64,000 bases of DNA. It comes from G963668605 sp963668605. GTDB lineage: Bacteria > Acidobacteriota > Terriglobia > Bryobacterales > Bryobacteraceae. The notes under the pieces were generated by a model, which saw only the letters and a program-made list of their open reading frames with translations, was not told the DNA's origin and ran no database searches. The position numbers and the translations under genes were made by a program. Shown here piece by piece: positions 1 to 9,900 of the stretch. Location of the stretch: NCBI GenBank assembly GCA_963668605.1, contig OY764903.1, forward strand, positions 1,054,001 through 1,118,000. The letters are read 5' to 3'. Within the stretch, counting starts at the first letter, position 1. Each line of letters opens with the position of its first letter.

Positions 1-249
1 AGAGTCTGGCCGGACGGATCGAGGTCCAATACCTGCCGGGCTACGCACCCGAACTCAATCCGGTCGAGTACATCTGGAGCTACTGGAAGCACCACGAACT
101 GGCCAACGTCTGCCCCAAAGACTACTGGCACCTTAGCGAGGCGGCCCGCACCACGCTGCGCCGGATGCGCCGCCGCCCGCGTTTGATTAGCGCTTTCTGG
201 AAACAATCCTTACTGCGTCTGGAATAACTCTATATTATGCGGGAGTCAA
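1..249 (+). mobile_element. Right end of an IS630-family insertion sequence
   Basis: The window opens inside an IS630-family element. Its transposase ends at 227, and about 22 non-coding bases follow before a TA dinucleotide at 250-251. The sequence just inside that TA contains gcgggagt, which could be the terminal inverted repeat, and IS630 elements are known to insert at TA. From 251 on, a second IS630 transposase frame starts mid-gene. I infer that this element inserted into the other one. The left end lies outside the window, so the repeat cannot be confirmed. Confidence 0.6.
3..227 (+). pseudogene. IS630 transposase, C-terminal part (cut by window edge)
   Basis: Reading from base 3 gives 74 codons and a TAA stop. 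The peptide contains YLPGYAPELNPVEYIWSYWK, the hallmark of the last catalytic block of IS630/DDE_3 transposases; the Glu in NPVEYIW is the third acidic residue. A basic Arg-rich tail (LRRMRRRPR) follows. The gene is partial only because the window starts inside it. Whether the complete copy is functional cannot be judged. Confidence 0.8.
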
Positions 250-250
250 T

Positions 251-961
251 AGTGAGAAGAGCGTGCGTCGCATCTGGCACAGACATGGCTTGAAGCCGCA
301 CCTGTCGCGCACGTTTAAAGTCAGCAACGATCCGGAGTTCGCGGAGAAACTGGAAGCCATCATTGGGCTCTACCTCAGCCCGCCGGAACACGCCATCGTG
401 CTGTGCGCCGATGAAAAGAGCCAGATCCAAGCGCTGGACCGTACGCAGCCTGGACTCCCGCTGAAGAAGGGTCGCTGCGGCACCATGACCCACGACTACA
501 AGCGCAATGGAACCGCGACGCTGTTCGCCGCCATGAGCACGCTGGATGGCACCGTGATCAGTATGTGCGACGACCGGCACCGTCACCAGGAGTGGCTGAA
601 GTTTCTACGCGTCATCGACGACCTGACGCCGCCCAGCAAAGACCTGCACCTGATCGCCGACAACTACGCCACGCACAAGCATCCGAAGGTGCAGAAGTGG
701 CTGGCGCGCCATCCGCGCTTTCACATGTACTTCACCCCGACCAGTAGTTCGTGGCTCAACATGGTCGAGCGCTTCTTCCGCGATCTCACCGAGCAGAGGC
801 TACGCCGCGGGGTCTTCCGTGATGTCGAGGAATTGATCATGGCCATCGGCGACTACATCGACAAGCACAACGACAAGCCCAAACCATTCGTTTGGACAGC
901 CAAGGCAGCCGACATCCTCGAGAAGGTCAAGCGCGCCCGAACGGTGCTGGATAATGGTTAA
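251..961 (+). pseudogene. IS630-family transposase, 5' truncated
   Basis: A DDE transposase of the IS630 family that lacks its N-terminal helix-turn-helix part. From a GTG at 263 the protein has 232 residues, with DEKSQIQALDR (D50), LIADNYATHKHPK (D133) and SSSWLNMVERFF (E169) forming the DDE triad. The frame is open upstream to 251 (SEKSVRRIWHRHG), where it meets the end of the neighbouring element. Family members normally carry about 110 to 130 more N-terminal residues, so this copy is probably inactive even though its catalytic core is intact. The GTG is a computed start and probably not a true one. Confidence 0.8.
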
Positions 962-1015
962 TCTGCTCGCCGCAGACCACTAGCGCATTCCATTCCGGTC
1001 GGCTCGGAGGGACTG

Positions 1016-2152
1016 ATGCAAACAGCTTTCGACGCTTTCAGCTACGTCGACTACGTGACCCGCCGGTGGTCGACGGTTGCCGTGTCCTGCGGTGTTGCCG
1101 TAGCAATCGCCGTTGCGGTCAGCCTCATTCTGCCGAATCGCTACACAGCGACGGCCAGCATTCTCATTGATTCTCCAGTCGGCAGCGACGTTCGCACCGC
1201 CACCGCGGTGAGCCCTGTGTATCTGGAATCCTTGCGGACCTACGAACACTTCGCGTCCAGTGATTCGCTCTTCCAGCGCGCTGTAGAGCAACTCCATCTC
1301 AGGGGGCTGCAGGGCGGCTCGTCTCTCGAAAGCTGGCGGAAGCGGGTCCTGAAGGTGTCGAAGATCCGGGATACGCGCATCCTGGAGATCTCGGCCACTC
1401 TGCCGGAACCGAAGGCCGCGCAAGGCCTCGGACAGTTCATCGCCGAAGAAACAGTCAAGATGAGCCAGAGGCTGCTACGCGAGTCCGAAGCGGATCTGTT
1501 AGACGAGGCACGACAGCAGGAGGAATCCTCTCGCGCCCGCCTCGAAAAAGCTCAGTCGCTCTGGCGTACTGTCTCCGGCACGGCGCCGGTGGATTCGTTG
1601 AAGAACGAAATCGACTCCTTGGCCAAGGCTGGTGGCCGGCTGCGGCGGACGTCCGCCTCAGCCAACGCTGACGTGGCGGAATGGAGCGATCGCGTGAGAG
1701 CGCTTTCCGCGGCAGGCAGTGGTGCGGCGCACGACAGTCCGGAGAGGGCGCGCGAAGAACTCGACGCCGCCCGTTCCCGGGCAGCGGCGCTGGAAAAAGA
1801 GCGCCGCGCCCTGGAAGAGGACGTGAAGAACAGGGGGCTCTTGCTGGCTCGACGCCTTGCCGAACGCAGCACCATTGAGGCGGAGTTGCGCGAAGCGACC
1901 ACCGTCCATGACGCTGCCTCGATCCGTCTCCGCGAGTTACAGGGAACGATTGGTTATCGCGGGGAGCGACTGAAGATTGTGGATCCCGGAGTTGTCCCAC
2001 AGAAGCCGAGCTTCCCCAACCTGCCTTTGAATGCCTTGGCGGCGCTGGCGGCTGGCCTGCTCGTTTCCGGTGTCTACCTCAGCATCACGTTCACCCGGCA
2101 GCGGCGGGTCGACGGGACCTGGCGGGACGACACCATCCCGGCGGACCGATGA
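1016..2152 (+). CDS. Wzz/GumC-type polysaccharide chain-length / export protein
   Basis: Inner-membrane polysaccharide co-polymerase that sets chain length or couples export of a surface polysaccharide. It has 378 residues. A first membrane helix lies at about 22-42, followed by the Wzz-type stretch NRYTATASILID. A long Glu/Arg/Ala-rich coiled coil covers about 155-320, and VDPGVVPQKPSFPN precedes the second helix at about 338-360, as in GumC and Wzc N-terminal regions. There is no cytoplasmic P-loop tyrosine kinase, so it is the kinase-less type. The ATG is preceded by GGAGGG four bases away. The stop overlaps the next ATG (ATGA), which implies translational coupling to the ligase/polymerase. 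The product polysaccharide is unknown. Confidence 0.82.
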   Translation: MQTAFDAFSYVDYVTRRWSTVAVSCGVAVAIAVAVSLILPNRYTATASILIDSPVGSDVRTATAVSPVYLESLRTYEHFASSDSLFQRAVEQLHLRGLQGGSSLESWRKRVLKVSKIRDTRILEISATLPEPKAAQGLGQFIAEETVKMSQRLLRESEADLLDEARQQEESSRARLEKAQSLWRTVSGTAPVDSLKNEIDSLAKAGGRLRRTSASANADVAEWSDRVRALSAAGSGAAHDSPERAREELDAARSRAAALEKERRALEEDVKNRGLLLARRLAERSTIEAELREATTVHDAASIRLRELQGTIGYRGERLKIVDPGVVPQKPSFPNLPLNALAALAAGLLVSGVYLSITFTRQRRVDGTWRDDTIPADR

Positions 2153-3558
2153 TCGCTCATCTGGATTCGAGCCGACGCCTTCGTGCTGCCGTTTTGCTCG
2201 GCGCTTACGCCGCCGCCATCGCCCTGGCCCCGGACGCGATGTGGAAAGGGCTGCTCATACTCCCGTTGCTGCTGGTGCTGGCCGGTTGGTGGCTGCTGCT
2301 CAGCCCTATCCGCTGGGTGACTTGGTTTCTGGCTTCCGCTGTCTTGCTGCCGCCGCTTCCGATGGCCTTGGGGAACTCCGGACCCCACCCGTCTCTGCTG
2401 CTGGCCGCCGCTGGCGTATGCATTGGGCTGCTACGAATTGATGAATGGCGGTTTGTGATCGACGGCCTCGCCGCCGCCATGCTTGCTTTCTTTTCGATTT
2501 TGCTCGCCAGCCTCACGATGGCCCTCTTGTACTCCGGCTTTGCGATCGGGGCCGCGAGTCTCGCGCGAGTGGCCCTATTCGGCATTTCCATTTACCTGTT
2601 CTTGTACGTGGTACACGGGCCCGCCACGCACTGCGGGATCGACAGCGTCACCTCCTGCCGCTGGCTGCTTCGAGCGGCAGTGGCAGTGGCGATCTTTGCC
2701 TGCGTCGATTTCTATTTCCAACTGCCGGCCCCTGCCGGCTTCGGTCCGCAGTTTGTCTGGCTGGACAGCGGCGTCTACCGCCGGGCGCAGGGACTATTCT
2801 ATGAGGCCAGCACTTTGGGCAATTACTGCGTGTTCTTCCTCGTGATGATTCTGACCGTCGTTTTTCGTCCAGGCATCAGGAACATATTTTCATCGTGGTT
2901 GTTGTGGCCGGCCGGTGGACTGCTCGCGCTGGTGCTCATGCTTTCCTATTCCCGGGCTTCGATCGTCAACCTGATGGCGGCAACAATTGCGCTGCTCTGG
3001 CTCAACTCGAAGCACATCAGCCTGAGAAGAATCGTGACAGCGGCGCTTGCCGTCATTGCCGGGGGCGGCGCGCTTGCGTGGTTCATCTTCCCCAGCTTTG
3101 CGGAGTTGTTCTGGTCCCGGCTCTGGCTCTCCATCCAATACTTCTTCTCCGCCACTGAAGGCGTCCTCTCCGGACGATTGGGAAGCTGGCGCATTCTGGC
3201 CGGCTTTCTTGTGGAGCATCCCTGGCATACGTTGCTGGGAACGGGCTATAAGACACTGCCTTACTCGGACTACATCGGGAGCGCCACAGTTGGCGACAAC
3301 ATGTATCTGACGCTGCTGGTGGAAACTGGTATTCCGGGACTTGTCGCGGTCCTCTTTCTGTTGGCTCAGATTCTGAGGACCGCCTATCGTGCCGCGCGCA
3401 GCACAAGACAGAGCGCCGCTTTCCTGGGAGCGTGGTGCTTCAGTTTCTGGGCCGGGCAAGCGCTGCAGATGTTCTCCGGCGACATTCTCACATACTGGCG
3501 AGTGCTGCCCGTGTATTTCTTTGTCTTGGCGCTCGCCGTCCGGGAAGCGGAAGCATGA
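2149..3558 (+). CDS. O-antigen ligase / Wzy-type polymerase family membrane protein
   Basis: A 469-residue polytopic membrane protein of the O-antigen ligase/polymerase (Wzy_C) superfamily, expected to polymerise or transfer undecaprenyl-linked glycans on the periplasmic side. About ten to twelve hydrophobic helices are visible. The family loop includes YSRASIVNL, then GRLGSWRILAGFLVEHPW and GTGYKTLPYSDY, with DNMYLTLLVETGIPG just before the last helices. This Arg/His-rich periplasmic loop carries the known functional residues of WaaL and Wzy proteins. It overlaps the Wzz gene and the following glycosyltransferase by four bases on each side. Ligase and polymerase cannot be told apart by sequence; the Wzz neighbour favours polymerase. 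Confidence 0.8.
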   Translation: MIAHLDSSRRLRAAVLLGAYAAAIALAPDAMWKGLLILPLLLVLAGWWLLLSPIRWVTWFLASAVLLPPLPMALGNSGPHPSLLLAAAGVCIGLLRIDEWRFVIDGLAAAMLAFFSILLASLTMALLYSGFAIGAASLARVALFGISIYLFLYVVHGPATHCGIDSVTSCRWLLRAAVAVAIFACVDFYFQLPAPAGFGPQFVWLDSGVYRRAQGLFYEASTLGNYCVFFLVMILTVVFRPGIRNIFSSWLLWPAGGLLALVLMLSYSRASIVNLMAATIALLWLNSKHISLRRIVTAALAVIAGGGALAWFIFPSFAELFWSRLWLSIQYFFSATEGVLSGRLGSWRILAGFLVEHPWHTLLGTGYKTLPYSDYIGSATVGDNMYLTLLVETGIPGLVAVLFLLAQILRTAYRAARSTRQSAAFLGAWCFSFWAGQALQMFSGDILTYWRVLPVYFFVLALAVREAEA

Positions 3559-4685
3559 ACATCCTTTTCCTGGACCAGTACAGCGATCTCGGGGGTGCGC
3601 AACAGTGTTTGCTCGATCTCCTGCCAGCCGTTCTCCGGCGAGGGTGGCCGGCGCGCGTTGCCCTTCCAGGAGATGGAATGCTGGTTCGGCGACTCCGTGA
3701 GTTGGAGATTCCGATACAGCCCATAAATTGCGGTCCGTACTATGCCGGAAGCAAGCGCGCCGGTGACGTAGTCCGATTCATTCGGGATACGGCCCAACTG
3801 GCGAATCGCTTGCCCTCTGCCGACCTGATTTACATCAACGGTCCGCGCCTGCTCCCCGCCGTGGCGCTGGCGCGGCCGCGAATTCCGGTCTTGTTTCATG
3901 CGCACAGCTTGCTGGATAGAGGCTACTCCATCAGGCTTGCCACATGGAGTTTGCGGACGCTACGCGCTACCGTAGTGGCCTCGTGCCGCTTCGTTAGTAC
4001 GTGGATCGGCGACTATCCCACCCGGGTCATTTACAACGGCGCGCGGGACTGCCGGCGCGACCGGTTGCCGGGCGCGGGATCTTGGCGCATAGGATTGCTC
4101 GGCAGGATCGCGCCCGAGAAAGGGCAACTCGACTTTGTCCGCGCAGCCCGGATTCTCCTGCCGGAGTTGCCCGAATGCCGCTTTATTATTTGCGGCGCCC
4201 CGCTCTTTTCCGATCCTTCCTATGAAAACCTGGTTCGAAAGGAAGCGGAAGGATTGCCTTTCGAGTTCACAGGCTGGCGCGACGACGTAGCGGAGGTCCT
4301 GGCTGGTCTGGACATCCTCGTGGTGCCGTCCCAGGCGCACGAAGGAAGCACCCGCGTCATCCTCGAGGCGTTCTCCGCGGGCTCGGTTGTAGTGGCTTAT
4401 CCATCCGGCGGGATTCCGGAAATCATCGACGATGGAATTAACGGCTTTCTCGTTCCGAATCCATCTCCTGAATCCCTCGCGGCGAGAATCCGTCACGCCC
4501 TGACACCTGGCGCAGAATCCATTCGAGTGAACGCTCGCGCTGCCTGGCAACAGCGCTTCACTCTGGAGCGCTATCAGGACGAGGTCTGCGAAGTGCTGGA
4601 AGATTGTGTGCGGTCCGGCAATCGGGCAAACAACACGGCTGCGAGCAAGGCTCCCACGGCGGCCAGGCTTAGCGGCAATGGGTAG
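3555..4685 (+). CDS. Family 4 (GT-B) glycosyltransferase
   Basis: A cytoplasmic glycosyltransferase of 376 residues, probably adding a sugar to a lipid-linked repeat unit. The N-terminus reads MNILFLDQYSDLGGAQQ, the GT4 start with its glycine-rich loop. The C-terminal nucleotide-sugar fold has IGLLGRIAPEKGQ and the E-x7-E element around HEGSTRVILEAFSAG, then YPSGGIPEIIDDGINGFLV. The frame is open upstream to 3432, but the ATG at 3555 overlaps the previous stop (ATGA) and begins exactly at the domain, so it was chosen. The last 37 codons overlap the 3' end of the opposite-strand MFS fusion gene by 112 bases. The tail after EVLEDC has no family resemblance and may be run-on. Confidence 0.85.
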   Translation: MNILFLDQYSDLGGAQQCLLDLLPAVLRRGWPARVALPGDGMLVRRLRELEIPIQPINCGPYYAGSKRAGDVVRFIRDTAQLANRLPSADLIYINGPRLLPAVALARPRIPVLFHAHSLLDRGYSIRLATWSLRTLRATVVASCRFVSTWIGDYPTRVIYNGARDCRRDRLPGAGSWRIGLLGRIAPEKGQLDFVRAARILLPELPECRFIICGAPLFSDPSYENLVRKEAEGLPFEFTGWRDDVAEVLAGLDILVVPSQAHEGSTRVILEAFSAGSVVVAYPSGGIPEIIDDGINGFLVPNPSPESLAARIRHALTPGAESIRVNARAAWQQRFTLERYQDEVCEVLEDCVRSGNRANNTAASKAPTAARLSGNG

Positions 4686-6979
4686 CCCAAGTGCGTGAAG
4701 GCGACTCCACCCGCTGCCGCTGCCACTGCCTGCGCCGCGTACGCCACGAAAAATATCAGTGCCGACGCGCCGCCTCGTTCAGCGGGTTGTACGCCGTTCA
4801 TGAGCAGCGTGAATACACCTGGCTCGCTCATGCACTGGAAGACCATATACAAGGTATAGGCGAGTACAGCGACCGGCGATGGGGCAATGGCGAGAAACAG
4901 TAGTGCCAGACCGGTAGACGCCTGCATGCCGGCTATGCCTCTCGATAATCCAAAGCGGCGGAACACTGCCGGCGCTCCCAACACCGCGAGCACTTGCATG
5001 AACTGGGCTGCGGAGAAGGCCCACCCGATTCGCTCCACGGAGAGACTCAAGTGCTTGGAGAAGTAGACGTTGAAGAAGGGATTGAAGACACCCACGGCCA
5101 GACTCCACAATGCCCAAGCCGAGAGGAAACGGATGAGGACAGGGTTCCGCGGATACAGTTTTTGCTCGCGTGGCGGCCGCGCGATCCGCAAGCGGAAAGC
5201 CGGAACCGCGGAGAGCGCCATCAGTGCGCAGCCTAGCAGCAGGGCAGTCTGTTTCGGGTGAACGGCGCCAAGTCGCCCGAGCCAGCCCGGCAATTGACCG
5301 CCGATCATTCCGCCGGCTACTCCGACGCCGATGCCGGTAGCTACGAAGAGGCTGAACGCGACGGAACGGCTGCGTTCGGCCGTCAACGAGGAGATGGCGG
5401 GAAGAATAGATACTGCCCACAGCGAAAGGATGGAGCCACTGAGAAAGCTAAGGCCGATCAACGCTGCTTCGCTCGATACCGTGACGCGCAGGGCGGAGAC
5501 TATTGCAAGCATCAGAAAAGCGGCACACAACACAAGGTTCGGTTTCAGCCGCTGAACCATGAGACCCGCGGGCAGGGCGCCAGCCAGATTGCCTGCCGTC
5601 ATCGCACCCGCGATCAGCCCTAGAGAGGTCTCGCGGAACCCCGCTTCCGTCAGGAAGAGGTTGAAGAGCAGAATGAAGACGAACATGCCAAGCTCGAAAA
5701 GAGCCGCGGCGGCCAGGAATCGCCAGAACGCCGGTTCCACTTCCAGTCCTTCCCACCACCAACGGACGCCGTGCACAATCACCGGAACCAGCGCGCGCGC
5801 GTGGTGCCTGGTACGCGCGAGAATGCGTCTTCCTTGACTCCAGCGCATGCTCAGCCGAAAGGCCCTCGTGCGCTGCGCCTCCGGGACCTCTACGCCCTCT
5901 GCGGGTCCGGGTATCTGTAAGGGCAACAACCGCCGCCTGATAATCCTAAACCGGTCAGGCGCATTGTTCACAAGACTGAGATGCAGCCACAACTCGTCCT
6001 TGTTAGGACTGACGAGGCCTTCAAGCGGAGCGAGTGCATAGATATTGAGCCACCGCTCGATCCCGTCCGGTAATTGCTCCAGGGCCGGAGCGGGAATGCG
6101 GCAGTGAAACCAGACATCGGCTATGCGGAAGCAGATCAATTCCAACTGGCGCAGAGAGTCGGAGTGCAGTTGCCGCCACCGCAGCCAGAAATCGGCGTCG
6201 TCGTGAAACAGGTCGAGGAAACAGGCCAGTTCGTAGACGTGCCCCGGGCGCAAATCCCCCCGCAAGAGGTGCCGCAGCAGATGCAGTGAGGAATAGCCGA
6301 CGCGATCGGCAAGATCGAGCGCCGGGAACCGCAAATCATCGTCAACGACAGACTCTCCGCGGCGATCGAAAAATGCCTCCAGTCCGGTGGGAGCGAACCG
6401 CTCGGTCGCGCCGTCCCACAAACGGAAATGCAGTTCCACCTCCGGCGGAATTTCCGGGTCGAAGTCGTCACCGCGCCAGCGCCACCCGGTCCGGCGAATC
6501 ATGACCGGCAGATGATCGACCGGGAGGCGCTCCAGACCCTTCAGCGCCTCGTAGCGCAGCGGCAGTAAGAGGTCGCGGGCGGCGAGCACGTCCTCGCGGC
6601 GCAGCAGAAGATCGATGTCGTACTGAACACGCTGCGCGGGTTCCCGTACAAACTCCGGACAGTGCGCGAATCCCTTCAGGACGGCATGTTCGATGCTGTG
6701 GCGCGTAAACTCCGCCGCAATCTCCTCGTAGGCGGCGCGAATTCTCCTCCAGCGTTCCACATTGCGCGCGGCGTCGCTCGATATCCGGTCGCGCACCCAT
6801 TCGGGCAGGATGCCGTTGCAGGCGGCGCCCAAGGCCAACGTCAATTGCGTGCGATCGCAGAAGGCGAGAGTTTTTCCCCAGTCGTGCTCGTCGAAATTCC
6901 GCAGCGCTTCCGGGTCGGCGACCTTCAGGCGTAGCGCGTCGATCAGCGCCGCCAAATGGGATGGCAATTGGCGCGGCAT
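4574..6979 (-). CDS. Fusion: nucleotidyltransferase-family (NTP_transf_5) domain + MFS transporter
   Basis: An 801-residue two-part protein. Residues 1 to about 380 resemble the uncharacterised NTP_transf_5 nucleotidyltransferase family: HAVLKGFAHC (K102-G103) is followed by a DID metal-binding motif (D121, D123), then EVELHFRLWDG and a helical region. Residues about 418-795 form a major-facilitator transporter with roughly twelve helices, starting at FWRFLAAAALFELGMF and containing GLMVQRLKPN in the first half. Free-standing members of the first family occur beside HprK-like kinases in exopolysaccharide and lasso-peptide loci, and such a kinase lies in this operon. The function is unknown; a transporter coupled to modification of a peptide or sugar is inference. 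It follows the TonB receptor gene by five bases. Confidence 0.78.
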   Translation of the reverse strand: MPRQLPSHLAALIDALRLKVADPEALRNFDEHDWGKTLAFCDRTQLTLALGAACNGILPEWVRDRISSDAARNVERWRRIRAAYEEIAAEFTRHSIEHAVLKGFAHCPEFVREPAQRVQYDIDLLLRREDVLAARDLLLPLRYEALKGLERLPVDHLPVMIRRTGWRWRGDDFDPEIPPEVELHFRLWDGATERFAPTGLEAFFDRRGESVVDDDLRFPALDLADRVGYSSLHLLRHLLRGDLRPGHVYELACFLDLFHDDADFWLRWRQLHSDSLRQLELICFRIADVWFHCRIPAPALEQLPDGIERWLNIYALAPLEGLVSPNKDELWLHLSLVNNAPDRFRIIRRRLLPLQIPGPAEGVEVPEAQRTRAFRLSMRWSQGRRILARTRHHARALVPVIVHGVRWWWEGLEVEPAFWRFLAAAALFELGMFVFILLFNLFLTEAGFRETSLGLIAGAMTAGNLAGALPAGLMVQRLKPNLVLCAAFLMLAIVSALRVTVSSEAALIGLSFLSGSILSLWAVSILPAISSLTAERSRSVAFSLFVATGIGVGVAGGMIGGQLPGWLGRLGAVHPKQTALLLGCALMALSAVPAFRLRIARPPREQKLYPRNPVLIRFLSAWALWSLAVGVFNPFFNVYFSKHLSLSVERIGWAFSAAQFMQVLAVLGAPAVFRRFGLSRGIAGMQASTGLALLFLAIAPSPVAVLAYTLYMVFQCMSEPGVFTLLMNGVQPAERGGASALIFFVAYAAQAVAAAAGGVAFTHLGYPLPLSLAAVGALLAAVLFARLPDRTQSSSTSQTSS

Positions 6980-6984
6980 CCCGT

Positions 6985-9900
6985 CTAAAAGTCCAGTCGC
7001 AGGCCAAACTGCAGGCGCCGTGGCTCACCGGTGGAAAAGATTCGTCCGAAGAAAGGCCCGAAGTCCGGATAGGGGCCAGGAATTCCGACGTTGGGGTGAT
7101 TGAAGAGATTCAGCGCATCGACGCGAAACTCGAGACCGGCGCTTTCACGCAGCCGGATCCGTCGCTGTAACGAAATGTCGACCACCTCGTTTCCCGGTCC
7201 CGGGATTACGTTCCGGCCAGCATTGCCGAAGGTATAAGTGGCCGGCGTCGCGAACGCATCCGTATTGAAATAACGTTCGATTGTCCGCTGTGACTTGGGC
7301 AGACTAATCTGCTGCCCCGAGACGGTATCAGGCCGGTTCGGCGTTCCGGAATTTGCGATGTCGGTGCCAAAATAGACCGGATTGAGCGAAGTGCCGTCCT
7401 GGAAGGTGAGAATGCCGCTCGTGCGCCACGCGCTCAGTAACCATGTGAAACGTTTCGGAGCCGGAAAATCATAGACGAATCCCGCGCTGAAGCGCTTCCT
7501 CACGTCGAAGAACGACAGACCACGCTCCAAACGCAGGTTTCGTTCGTCCTGCGCACCAAAGCTTTCATACACACCGGGCAGGATCGAGTCCGCGTCGTCG
7601 ATCGACTTCGCCCATACGAAACTCGCCAGCAGCCCCAGCCCCTGCCGGTACCGCTTTTCAACCCTGAGCAGAAGCGACTGGTAGTTGGAATTCGCGATAT
7701 GCTGGCGCTGGAAGATGGGACCTAGTTCAGGAAAGGTCCGCAAGCTCTGCAAATCTCCCGGACGCGGGCCGAGATTGGCTCCCGTCTCAACCTGGAGCGG
7801 CGTATTGAATCGGCGGAACCGGCCCAACTTCGTTCCCTTGGTTCCCAGATACGCCATTTCAGCGACCACTCCGTGGCCGGCATCCCGCTGCAGGCTCACG
7901 GTCCATTGCTGCACGTACGGCGTGCGCGCGTTGGCGTCAAGGCCATAGTAGGATGGAAAGCCGGTGGATGCTGTGCTCGGGAAACCGTTAGCTAGCGTCA
8001 GCACGGGGATAAGGCCGTTGGTTTGATTCTCTTCGTTGCGCAGGGTATTGCGGATGAGATCGTAGGCTTCGGCAGCGATCTCGGGAGCGTAGTAGATCCC
8101 GTAACCCCCGCGCAGAACCGTGTCATGGCCTGCACCGGAAAATCCCGGGAGCCGCCAGGCAAACCCGATGCGGGGCGCGAAATTGTTGCGGTCGGGCGCG
8201 CTCGGAGTAGCCACCTGTACCAGCCGTGGCGCCCGCGGCAGGGTGGAGTAATCCAGGTTGAGCAGATTCCCGCGTTGCTCCGTGTAAGGCGAGGCGTATT
8301 CATAGCGAAGTCCCAGGTTCAACGTCAGGTTGGAAGTCAGTCTCCAGTCGTCCTGAACGTAGACGCCGATGTCCTCCTGCCGCAGATAGGCCTGCGGCGA
8401 GCCGACGCTCCGCCGAGTGATTTGTGGAAAGCCCAGCAGGAAGTCCCCAAACGGTTCGCCGGTCGTATCGGGATGCTTGGGGTCTGTCGTAAAAGTCCCG
8501 TTCAGAATGTACTGGCCCCGCGGCATTTGGCTCTGAAGATAGTTCAGTTGAAAGTGCAGCCACTGAACTCCGGCTTTCCAGTTGTGCCGGCCCCGCGTGC
8601 CAGAGATGCCGTCGGCGGCATACCAGGTATTGTTCCGCTCCAGTTGCGGACGCGTTGCGTTGTCCACCACGGTCTCGAAGTCGGTGATCACGAAAGAAGG
8701 CAAGCCGTAATATGCCGGATCTTTCGGAAATCCCGAGATACCGAGATCGCTGAGCGCATCGCTCTGGAAGGCGCTTCGCGGCAGGCTGGCGACATTCAGT
8801 CGCGTGAAGGAAATGTGGGCCTCGTTCAGCCAGTACGCTCCATTGATGGTATAGCTGAGCGCAACCTGCTGGGCGTGCAACTCCTCGCGGGTCGGCCGCT
8901 CCGGGAAGGCGCCCGCGATCACGTTGTGCGCGTCGTTCAGCGTGTAACGGCCGAACAGCCGGCCCTGATTTTGAAACTGATGATCGATACGAATGGAGCC
9001 GTCATTCTGGCTGCTCTCATTCGGCGTGGCATCCAGATAATTGCCCTGACCACCCGGCGCCCGGTTGGGCAGTGGTTGAAACTTGTCGAGGAAACTCCGG
9101 GCAATGGGATCGATGCGCGCCGCCGGAATACGGTTTCCGGGGAACGGCTGTCGGTTTCCTGCCGAATCGAGAGTGTTCGGATCAAAAATCGGATTAGCCG
9201 CGCTGAGATCACCGCTCCGGAAAGTCGCATCCGGCAGCAGGTGGAGACTCGACTTGGCCGTTCTGTTCCGGAGCCCTTCATACGCGCCATGGAAAAACGT
9301 ACGGCCGTGCCCGAGAGGCCCTCCCAGCGAGCCTCCAAACTGATTCTGGCGGAAGAGAGATGGCGGCAGCGCCGCATCATCAAAGAAGCTGTGCGCATCA
9401 GTCGCATCGTTGCGGAGGAATTCGAACGCGCTGCCGTGGAATCGCGCAGCGCCGGAGCGTGTCACCATATTCACGACGGCTCCGCCGTTTTGCGCACACT
9501 CCGCCGGAGCCAGGGACGTCAGCACGCGAAAGTCTTCGATGGACTCCATCAGGGGGTTCACCGCAATCACGAACACAGTCCGGTCGGTGTTGTAGATGCC
9601 ATCGAGGAGATACACGTTCGCGGTGGAGCGGGCACCGTTCACTGGCGGGTTCCACGCTACGGCGCCCCGTGCTGCCTGCACGTCGTTCGCGATGTCGTGA
9701 CCGAATCCGCCCAACTGGCGCGGAATGGCTCCCGGTCCCGGCGTGACGAACGAGAGGAGATCGCGCTCTCCGAGCGGCAACGCACGTGAGGCTGTATTGG
9801 GAAGTTGATAGCCTTCCGAGGCATCCGCTGTCTGAACACCGGAGACCGGCGTCGAGACTGTCACCGTCGTGCGCTCGTCGCCCAACGCGAGTTCAAGATC

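Noticed and set aside
3432..3554. Upstream extension of the first glycosyltransferase
   Set aside because: Overlaps the end of the ligase/polymerase gene; the ATGA-overlapping ATG at 3555 starts the domain.
8023..9789. 588-codon plus-strand frame antisense to the receptor at 6985
   Set aside because: It mirrors the codon structure of a well-supported receptor gene in high-GC DNA, has no family motifs and no Shine-Dalgarno.
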